From an uncultured Lachnospiraceae bacterium (GTDB lineage Bacteria; Bacillota; Clostridia; Lachnospirales; Lachnospiraceae), in NCBI GenBank assembly GCA_910579395.1, contig CAJTUC010000036.1, positions 1-36,729 of the forward strand: a stretch of DNA of 36,729 nucleotides, given 5' to 3'. Numbering within the stretch: the stretch's first letter is position 1; every line of letters starts with the position of its first letter. This document shows positions 31,092-36,729 of the stretch, one piece after another. The translations under genes and the position numbers were made by a program. The notes below the pieces were generated by a model, which was not told where the DNA came from, did not search any database, and worked only from the letters and a program-made list of their open reading frames with translations.

Positions 31092-33626
31092 ATGGACCAA
31101 AATCTTAACCAGTACGACGGTAATTTCAATAACGGCGGCAATAACCAGAATAGAGGACAGGATAACAAAGGCGGTCCGGGAGAACCGGGGGGCAGTGGGG
31201 GAGACCCCAAAAAGCAAAGTCTGATCATTCTGGCCATCGCCGCATTGATCACTTTGTTCAGCATCAGCATGTTTATGAAATTTATGACTGGCTCGACCAA
31301 TCAGGAAATCAGTTATAACGAGTTCATCGAAATGATAGAGAAAAACGAGATTGAAAGCGTTGTAGTGGATTCCGACCGAATTACTATCCAGCCCAGGCAG
31401 GCTGAAAATAATAATCCGTTTCTGTACCTGTACGGAAGCGGTACGACCTACTATACAGGAAAGATGGAAGATGACGATACGCTCGCCGCAAGACTTTTGG
31501 AACACAATATTGTTTCAAAGAAGCAGGTTGCGGACAGTTCCAGTATCATTATTACAGTGCTGGTATACTATATTCTGCCGATTCTGCTCATGTGGGGCCT
31601 TCTGAGCCTTTTATTCCGGAAGATGGGAAAGGGCGGTCCGATGGGCGTCGGAAAGAGCAATGCCAAAGTTTATGTACAGAAGGAAACGGGAATTACGTTC
31701 CAGGATGTGGCGGGCGAGGACGAAGCCAAAGAATCTCTTGTAGAAGTGGTGGATTTCCTGCACAATCCCGGAAAATATTCCAAAATCGGCGCGAGACTGC
31801 CAAAGGGGGCATTATTGGTGGGACCGCCTGGAACCGGTAAGACACTGTTGGCAAAAGCGGTGGCAGGAGAGGCTCATGTTCCCTTTTTCTCACTGTCCGG
31901 TTCGGATTTTATTGAATTATATGTCGGTGTCGGCGCTTCCCGTGTCCGCGACCTGTTCAAAGAAGCGGAGAAAAACGCGCCCTGTATCGTATTCATTGAT
32001 GAAATTGATGCCATCGGAAGAAGCCGTGATTCCAAGTACGGCGGCGGAAACGAAGAGCGGGAGCAGACGCTGAACCAGCTGCTTTCCGAAATGGATGGTT
32101 TCGACGGCAAGAACGGCATTATTATTCTGGCGGCGACGAACCGGCCGGAAATACTGGATAAGGCATTGCTGCGTCCGGGCCGTTTTGATAGAAGAATTAT
32201 TGTAGACAAACCGGATTTAAAAGGCCGGGTTGAAATTTTGAAAGTCCATGCGAAGGATGTTCTCATGGATGAAACGGTCGACTTGGATGAAATCGCGCTC
32301 GCGACATCCGGTGCTGTCGGTTCTGATCTTGCCAATATGATTAACGAGGCCGCTATCAATGCGGTAAAAATGGGAAGAGAATTTGTCAGCCAGAAGGATT
32401 TGTTCGATGCGGTAGAGCAGGTGTTGGTAGGAAAAGAAAAGAAAGACCGGATCATGAGCAAAGAAGAACGTAAGATCGTTTCCTATCATGAGGTCGGACA
32501 TGCGCTCGTCAGCGCTCTGCAGAAAAATTCGGAACCGGTACAGAAGATCACGATCGTGCCGAGGACGATGGGGGCGCTCGGTTATGTCATGCACGTCCCG
32601 GAGGAAGAGAAGTATCTGGATACCGAGGCTGAGCTGCGCGACAGACTGGTAGGGCTGCTCGGAGGCCGTGCGGCGGAAGAAATCGTGTTTGATACGGTGA
32701 CGACGGGAGCGGCGAATGATATTGAGCAGGCGACAAACCTTGCCCGTAACATGGTAACAAGATTCGGTATGAGCAAAAAATTCGGCCTGATGGGCCTTGC
32801 GACCGTAGAGAGCCAGTATCTTGACGGAGGCGCCTCTCTTACCTGTTCGGATGTGACGGCGGCGGATATTGATTCGGAAGTCATGAAGATGCTGCATGAC
32901 AGTTATAAACAGGCAAAGAAACTTTTGAAGGCCAACCGTGAGATCATGGATAAGCTGGCTGATTATCTGATTGAAAAAGAGACGATCACCGGTAAAGAAT
33001 TTATGAAGATTTACCGGAAGGAAAAGGGAATACCGGAACCTGAGCCGGAGGAAGAAGAGAAGAACAAAAAAGCAGCGGCGGAGAAGACAGAAATACAGAA
33101 TGCGCCGGTGAACCCCAATATATCCGTAGACCAGAACGGCTCGACAGGGCAGAATGCACCAGTGAACCAGAACGGCTCGACGGGGCAGAATGCGCCAGTG
33201 AACCAGAACGGGTCCGCAGGCTGGACTGCACCGGTAAATCCGAACGGGCCAACAGGCTGGACCGTCCCCGGGAATCAGGGGATTCCATCGGGCTATTATC
33301 AGGAAAGCGCGCGGGCGGATGGCACGAATGTGGGACTCTTCTCCCATTCCAGCCTGAATCCGAATCCCATGCCGGGAGCGGATTTTTCACAGGCGTTGGC
33401 GGAGAAGACCGGGCATATCGTGCAGCAGCCTTCGCAACCGCCGGCAGAACAGACGCAACAGCTCCAGCAGCATCCGACAGAACAGATGCAACAGCTCCGA
33501 CAACCGCCGACAGAACAGATGCAACAGTTCCGGCAGCCGCCGGCCGAGCAGGCGCAGCAGCCGGAGGCGGCGGAGAGGCAGAACAGTACAGCGGCGGGCG
33601 GTACAGAAAATGAACAGCAGCAGTAA
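31092..33626 (+). CDS. ftsH: ATP-dependent zinc metalloprotease FtsH with a long low-complexity tail
   Basis: 844 residues from ATG 31092 (GTGAGGG upstream; promoter inside the earlier frame). A Gly/Asn-rich cytoplasmic start (1-42) precedes TM1 (about 44-66), an extracytoplasmic domain and TM2 (about 145-170). The AAA+ module has Walker A GPPGTGKT (244-251) and Walker B VFIDE with Asp303/Glu304; the zinc protease motif HEVGH is at 466-470. It degrades misfolded membrane proteins and regulators. The enzyme core ends near 640. The last 200 residues are Pro/Gln/Asn-rich with two tandem repeat arrays, well beyond the usual FtsH length (about 600-700). A hairpin terminator follows. Confidence 0.95.
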   Translation: MDQNLNQYDGNFNNGGNNQNRGQDNKGGPGEPGGSGGDPKKQSLIILAIAALITLFSISMFMKFMTGSTNQEISYNEFIEMIEKNEIESVVVDSDRITIQPRQAENNNPFLYLYGSGTTYYTGKMEDDDTLAARLLEHNIVSKKQVADSSSIIITVLVYYILPILLMWGLLSLLFRKMGKGGPMGVGKSNAKVYVQKETGITFQDVAGEDEAKESLVEVVDFLHNPGKYSKIGARLPKGALLVGPPGTGKTLLAKAVAGEAHVPFFSLSGSDFIELYVGVGASRVRDLFKEAEKNAPCIVFIDEIDAIGRSRDSKYGGGNEEREQTLNQLLSEMDGFDGKNGIIILAATNRPEILDKALLRPGRFDRRIIVDKPDLKGRVEILKVHAKDVLMDETVDLDEIALATSGAVGSDLANMINEAAINAVKMGREFVSQKDLFDAVEQVLVGKEKKDRIMSKEERKIVSYHEVGHALVSALQKNSEPVQKITIVPRTMGALGYVMHVPEEEKYLDTEAELRDRLVGLLGGRAAEEIVFDTVTTGAANDIEQATNLARNMVTRFGMSKKFGLMGLATVESQYLDGGASLTCSDVTAADIDSEVMKMLHDSYKQAKKLLKANREIMDKLADYLIEKETITGKEFMKIYRKEKGIPEPEPEEEEKNKKAAAEKTEIQNAPVNPNISVDQNGSTGQNAPVNQNGSTGQNAPVNQNGSAGWTAPVNPNGPTGWTVPGNQGIPSGYYQESARADGTNVGLFSHSSLNPNPMPGADFSQALAEKTGHIVQQPSQPPAEQTQQLQQHPTEQMQQLRQPPTEQMQQFRQPPAEQAQQPEAAERQNSTAAGGTENEQQQ
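33135..33278 (+). repeat. Four 36-bp coding repeats in the ftsH tail
   Basis: Four consecutive 36 bp units (33135, 33171, 33207, 33243) encode 12-residue repeats, the first two NGSTGQNAPVNQ, the last two diverged (NGSAGWTAPVNP, NGPTGWTVPGNQ). The first two units are nearly identical in DNA, implying recent duplication or slippage. Confidence 0.8.
33435..33566 (+). repeat. Four 33-bp coding repeats in the ftsH tail
   Basis: Four 33 bp units (33435, 33468, 33501, 33534) encode 11-residue repeats of the form QPPTEQMQQLR. They form a Gln/Pro-rich array close to the C-terminus, different in unit length from the 36 bp array upstream. Confidence 0.8.
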
Positions 33627-33631
33627 TAACA

Positions 33632-33667
33632 AAGGCAAAGCCTGGAAACAGAAAAGGGCTTTGCCTT
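33632..33667 (+). terminator. Terminator after ftsH
   Basis: AAGGCAAAGCC (33632-33642) pairs with GGCTTTGCCTT (33657-33667), followed by ATTT. It begins six bases after the ftsH stop. The T run is short, so partial read-through into uvrC is likely. Confidence 0.75.
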
Positions 33668-33718
33668 ATTTCCGTGTGTAATGAGGCGGGCAGACGCACC
33701 CGCGGAGTGGAGAATGAT

Positions 33719-35587
33719 ATGTTTGATATAGGAGAAGAATTGAAGAAACTCCCGAATAGTCCGGGAGTCTATATTATGCACGATGCGGATGACGCGATCA
33801 TCTATGTTGGCAAAGCGGTCAATCTGCATAATCGTGTGCGTTCTTATTTTCGGAAGATTGTCGGCCGCGGCCCACAGATTGATAAAATGGTGGAGCAGAT
33901 TGCCCGATTTGAGTATATTGTAACGGATTCGGAGTTAGAAGCGCTCGTGCTGGAGAATAATCTGATCAAAGAGCACAGCCCGAAATACAATACGATGTTG
34001 AAGGATGACAAGACTTATCCTTATATTAAAGTGACGGTCGGTGAAGAATATCCGCGTATTTTGTTTTCCAGAGAGATGAAGAAAGACCGTTCCAAATATT
34101 TTGGCCCGTATACGAGCGCGGCTGCAGTCAAAGATACGATAGAACTGATGAATAAGCTGTATCAGCTTCGGACATGTAATCGGAAACTTCCAAGAGACAT
34201 CGGGCTGGAACGGCCCTGTCTGAACTATCATATCAAACAGTGTCTCGCGCCCTGTCAGGAATATATCGGAAAGGAAGAATACAGGGAGCGTGTTGAGCAG
34301 GCTTTGGATTTTCTGAACGGGAATTATAAGCCGATCCTGAAGGATTTGGAGCAGAAGATGCAGAAAGCCTCTGAACAGCTTGCCTTTGAAGATGCTATCC
34401 GCTATCGGGATTTGTACAACAGCGTCAAGAGCGTTGCACAGAAGCAGAAGATAACGGACAGCGACGGTGAAGATAAGGATATCATTGCGCTCGCTAAGGA
34501 TGAAAGTGATGCGGTGGTACAGGTCTTTTTTGTGCGTGACGGAAAACTGATCGGGCGGGAGCATTTTTATATGACGCATGTGGCAGGTTATGACAATGCG
34601 CAGATTTTACTCGATTTTGTGAAACAGTTCTATGCGGGAACACCTTATATACCAAAAGAACTGATGCTTCAGGAACAGATAGAAGATATTGAGATTCTGG
34701 AGAAATGGCTTGGAACGCGGAAAGGAAGCAGAGTATATCTGCGTGTTCCGAGAAAAGGTTATAAGGAAAAGCTGGTGGAGCTTGCGGCGCAGAATGCACA
34801 GCTTGTACTGAGCCAGGATAAAGAACGCATTAAAAGAGAAGAAGGACGCACTATTGGTGCGGTTCGAGAAATCGCTGCACTGCTTGAACTGGAGAGCGTT
34901 CATCGCATGGAGGCTTTCGATATCTCTAATATCAGTGGTTTTGCGAATGTGGGCTCTATGGTGGTCTATGAAAAAGGAAAGCCAAAGCGGAGCGATTACC
35001 GGAAATTTAAAATACAATCAGTATCCGGGCCGGACGATTATGCCTGTATGAAAGAGGTGCTTACAAGGCGGTTTGTGCATGGCATGGAAGAGCGGGCGGA
35101 ACTCGACAGAAAAGAGATCGACAAAGAATTTGGCAGTTTTACAAAATTTCCTGACCTGCTTCTGATGGACGGTGGAAAAGGGCAGGTAAATATCGCGCTG
35201 CAGGTATTGGAGGAACTGCATATCGATATCCCGGTATGCGGGATGGTCAAGGACGATAACCACAGGACAAGGGGACTCTATTACCAAAATGTAGAAATTC
35301 CCATTGATACGCATTCGGAAGGGTTTAAGCTGATCACGAGAATCCAGGATGAGGCGCATCGTTTTGCGATTGAATATCATCGTTCTCTGCGTTCCAAAGC
35401 GCAGGTCAAATCTGTTCTGGATGATATTCCAGGTGTCGGCCCGACGCGCAGAAAAGCGCTGATGCGGCACTTTAAATCCATCGAGGAGATTAAAAATGCC
35501 GAAACGGCGCAGTTGTGTGAAGTCCCTGAAATACCGGAACATATTGCCGGGCAGATTTATGATTTTTTTCACAAGGCAGTGGATTGA
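33719..35587 (+). CDS. uvrC: Excinuclease ABC subunit C
   Basis: 622 residues. It makes both incisions in nucleotide excision repair with UvrA/UvrB. A GIY-YIG nuclease domain comes first (SPGVYIMHDADD, IIYVGKAVNLHNR), followed by a Cys-containing stretch, the UvrB-binding UVR motif (LEQKMQKASEQLAFEDAIRYRD, read across about residues 205-230), the RNase H-like nuclease half (FDISNISG, LLMDGGKGQVN) and C-terminal helix-hairpin-helix motifs (LDDIPGVGPTRRKALMRHF). The start is ATG 33719 because GGAG lies 6 bp upstream; the 15-residue longer frame is not family-like. Its stop overlaps the -35 region of the hprK promoter. The call is firm. Confidence 0.96.
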   Translation: MFDIGEELKKLPNSPGVYIMHDADDAIIYVGKAVNLHNRVRSYFRKIVGRGPQIDKMVEQIARFEYIVTDSELEALVLENNLIKEHSPKYNTMLKDDKTYPYIKVTVGEEYPRILFSREMKKDRSKYFGPYTSAAAVKDTIELMNKLYQLRTCNRKLPRDIGLERPCLNYHIKQCLAPCQEYIGKEEYRERVEQALDFLNGNYKPILKDLEQKMQKASEQLAFEDAIRYRDLYNSVKSVAQKQKITDSDGEDKDIIALAKDESDAVVQVFFVRDGKLIGREHFYMTHVAGYDNAQILLDFVKQFYAGTPYIPKELMLQEQIEDIEILEKWLGTRKGSRVYLRVPRKGYKEKLVELAAQNAQLVLSQDKERIKREEGRTIGAVREIAALLELESVHRMEAFDISNISGFANVGSMVVYEKGKPKRSDYRKFKIQSVSGPDDYACMKEVLTRRFVHGMEERAELDRKEIDKEFGSFTKFPDLLLMDGGKGQVNIALQVLEELHIDIPVCGMVKDDNHRTRGLYYQNVEIPIDTHSEGFKLITRIQDEAHRFAIEYHRSLRSKAQVKSVLDDIPGVGPTRRKALMRHFKSIEEIKNAETAQLCEVPEIPEHIAGQIYDFFHKAVD

Positions 35588-35616
35588 TTGCCATTGAGGC
35601 GTTGGTATGGTACAAT
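35588..35616 (+). promoter_or_regulatory. Sigma-A promoter of hprK
   Basis: TTGCCA (35588-35593), 17 bp, TACAAT (35611-35616) in the extended context TATGGTACAAT. The -35 begins right after the uvrC stop codon. Transcription would begin at the first leader hairpin. Confidence 0.7.
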
Positions 35617-35623
35617 TAGACAA

Positions 35624-35672
35624 GACGCAAGCCTGACGGCTGGCGTCGCGAGAATTACGGAGTAATTCTCGC
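35624..35672 (+). repeat. Two-hairpin leader element before hprK
   Basis: GACGCAAGCC-TGAC-GGCTGGCGTC (35624-35647, one A-G mismatch), then without a gap GCGAGAATTAC-GGA-GTAATTCTCGC (35648-35672, 11 bp perfect). It lies 8 bp after the -10 box. Order and first-arm sequence match the minus-strand leader of the cellulase gene, while the stems differ by paired changes. No open frame overlaps it. Confidence 0.7.
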
Positions 35673-35722
35673 AAACATAGCAGATGATTGATCGAAATGT
35701 ATGTGGATAAAGGAGAGGGGTT

Positions 35723-36658
35723 ATGGCAAGTATCAGTCTGACGAAGGTAATTGAAAAATGGAAATGGGAGAATTTGACACCGGAAATCGATATTTCCAAG
35801 ATTAAAATAACGCAGCCGGATATTAACCGTCCGGCATTGCAGCTTGCGGGATATTTTGAACATTTCGAGGCAACGCGTTTACAGGTGGTCGGATTTGTGG
35901 AATATTCCTATATGAATGGTCTGGAGGAAGAAAAGCAGATAGAGGTATATGAGAAGTTGCTGAATAATCCGATTCCCGGCATTGTTTTCTGCAGAGAACT
36001 GCATCCGAATGAGCTGTTCCGGGAGACTGCCATCAAATATGGCGTACCGCTTCTGATGAGCAATAAAGCCACTTCCGCATGTATGGCCGAAATCATCAGA
36101 TGGCTGAATGTGCAGCTTGCACCCTGTATCTCCATTCACGGCGTATTGGTAGATGTTTACGGTGAAGGTGTATTGATCACCGGTGAAAGCGGCATCGGTA
36201 AATCGGAGGCGGCGCTTGAACTGATTAAGAGAGGACATCGTCTCGTGACAGATGATGTGGTTGAAATAAGAAGAGTCAGTGCCGATACGCTGATCGGTAC
36301 TGCACCGAATATTACGAAGCATTTTATCGAACTGCGAGGTATCGGTATTGTCGATGTCAAGGCGCTTTTCGGAGCATCTTGTGTCAGAGATACGCAGAAT
36401 ATTGACCTTGTAATCCATCTCGAGGATTGGGATAAAGATAGAGAATATGACCGTCTTGGAATGGAAGAAGAGTATATAGAGTATCTTGGCAATAAAGTAG
36501 TCTGTCATAATATTCCGATCAGACCGGGCCGTAACCTGGCAATCATCTGTGAATCCGCGGCAGTCAATCACCGCCAGAAAAAGATGGGCTATAATGCGGC
36601 ACAGGAACTGTACCAGCGCGTACAGAAATCTCTTGCGCAGAAACGGGAAGAAGAATAG
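35723..36658 (+). CDS. hprK: HPr kinase/phosphorylase
   Basis: 311 residues, the usual length. This bifunctional enzyme phosphorylates and dephosphorylates Ser46 of HPr in response to ATP, fructose bisphosphate and phosphate, driving CcpA catabolite repression in Firmicutes. The N-terminal domain spans 1-130; the kinase core has catalytic His139 in SIHG, P-loop GESGIGKS (154-161), DDVVEI and the family signature FIELRGIGIVDVKALFG (201-217). GGAGAGGGG precedes ATG 35723. It has its own promoter and hairpin leader rather than the common hprK-lgt operon layout; what follows lies beyond the window. A composite stem-loop element begins at its stop codon. Confidence 0.96.
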   Translation: MASISLTKVIEKWKWENLTPEIDISKIKITQPDINRPALQLAGYFEHFEATRLQVVGFVEYSYMNGLEEEKQIEVYEKLLNNPIPGIVFCRELHPNELFRETAIKYGVPLLMSNKATSACMAEIIRWLNVQLAPCISIHGVLVDVYGEGVLITGESGIGKSEAALELIKRGHRLVTDDVVEIRRVSADTLIGTAPNITKHFIELRGIGIVDVKALFGASCVRDTQNIDLVIHLEDWDKDREYDRLGMEEEYIEYLGNKVVCHNIPIRPGRNLAIICESAAVNHRQKKMGYNAAQELYQRVQKSLAQKREEE

Positions 36659-36729
36659 TGTGAGAAGAACTTCTAGGGCTTGCACCAGAGGGTGCTTCGC
36701 CAAGAAGTTCTACGATTTGCCGAAGGCAA
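36658..36729 (+). repeat. Composite stem-loop element, copy 3 (after hprK, runs off the window)
   Basis: It starts with the last base of the hprK TAG stop: GTGTGAGAAG (36658-36667). Stem 2: AGAACTTCT (36666-36674) pairs with AGAAGTTCT (36703-36711), enclosing GCACC/GGTGC. Stem 3 begins TTTGCC-GAA-GGCAA at the window edge. The outer partner and trailing hairpin would lie just beyond base 36729. The central base of stem 2 is exchanged on both strands compared with copies 1 and 2. Confidence 0.7.

Noticed and set aside
32217..33347. Long minus-strand open frame (376 codons)
   Set aside because: It is antisense to ftsH with no ribosome site and an Arg/His/Leu-rich low-quality sequence; a shadow of the GC pattern of the real gene.
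33135..33566. CRISPR-like array
   Set aside because: The repeats are contiguous in-frame codons of ftsH with no spacers.

Overview
The window reads as ordinary chromosome of a Clostridia-class Firmicute, most likely a gut or rumen Lachnospiraceae. The reasons are moderate GC, strong AGGAGG-type ribosome sites, sigma-A promoters (TTGACA-17-TATAAT), HPr kinase (hprK), plant-polysaccharide hydrolases and typical single-copy housekeeping genes (glnA, pyrG, ftsH, uvrC, xpt). I see no rRNA, tRNA, CRISPR array, prophage or intact transposon. The genus is an inference.

Layout. 1-2760: an unrecognised left edge that cuts off the 5' part of cutC, then a small membrane protein, a Bcp peroxiredoxin and YaaA (peroxide/iron stress). 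2764-4792 (minus strand): an esterase and a lipoprotein GH5 cellulase. 5112-7941: a DUF1963 protein, a small partner protein, and a glutamate-synthase-like flavoprotein with a rubredoxin-like N-terminus. 8165-8419: a relic of a DUF1016/YhcG nuclease. 8530-10530: a chemoreceptor. 10727-14340: a frameshifted DUF3737 gene, a GNAT acetyltransferase, a GH5-like remnant and an ABC transporter pair. 14401-20569: a nitrogen/purine block with glnA (minus) facing away from a duplicated DUF1538 membrane protein overlapping a tandem P-II-like protein, then xpt and a xanthine permease. 20645-23024: two PLP enzymes of transsulfuration. 23119-25653: a 67-residue protein and a GH3 beta-glucosidase. 25807-27743: cardiolipin synthase behind a MerR-type promoter, and an isochorismatase remnant. 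27917-28954: a coiled-coil protein. 29070-36658: pyrG (minus), ftsH, uvrC and hprK.

The most unusual signal lies between the genes. A composite stem-loop element opens with GTGTGA at or inside the stop codon of several unrelated genes (P-II-like 18317, xpt 19067, hprK 36658, with a half copy at 28957 and a possible stub at 23322). Two copies are complete: an outer GTGTGAAGAG/CTCTTCACAC stem, a second AGAAGTTCT-type stem, a third GAA- or GTT-capped hairpin and a trailing AAGAAT..ATTCTT hairpin. Paired bases change together between copies, so selection seems to act on the fold. A related pair of hairpins follows the -10 box in the leaders of the cellulase, hprK and pyrG genes, and glnA carries a degenerate version. 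This looks like a dispersed family of RNA or DNA hairpin elements that I cannot assign to a known class.

The second candidate system is the overlapping DUF1538/tandem P-II pair beside glutamine synthetase. Both proteins are internal duplications, and they look like a transporter or channel with its own dedicated P-II-type regulator.
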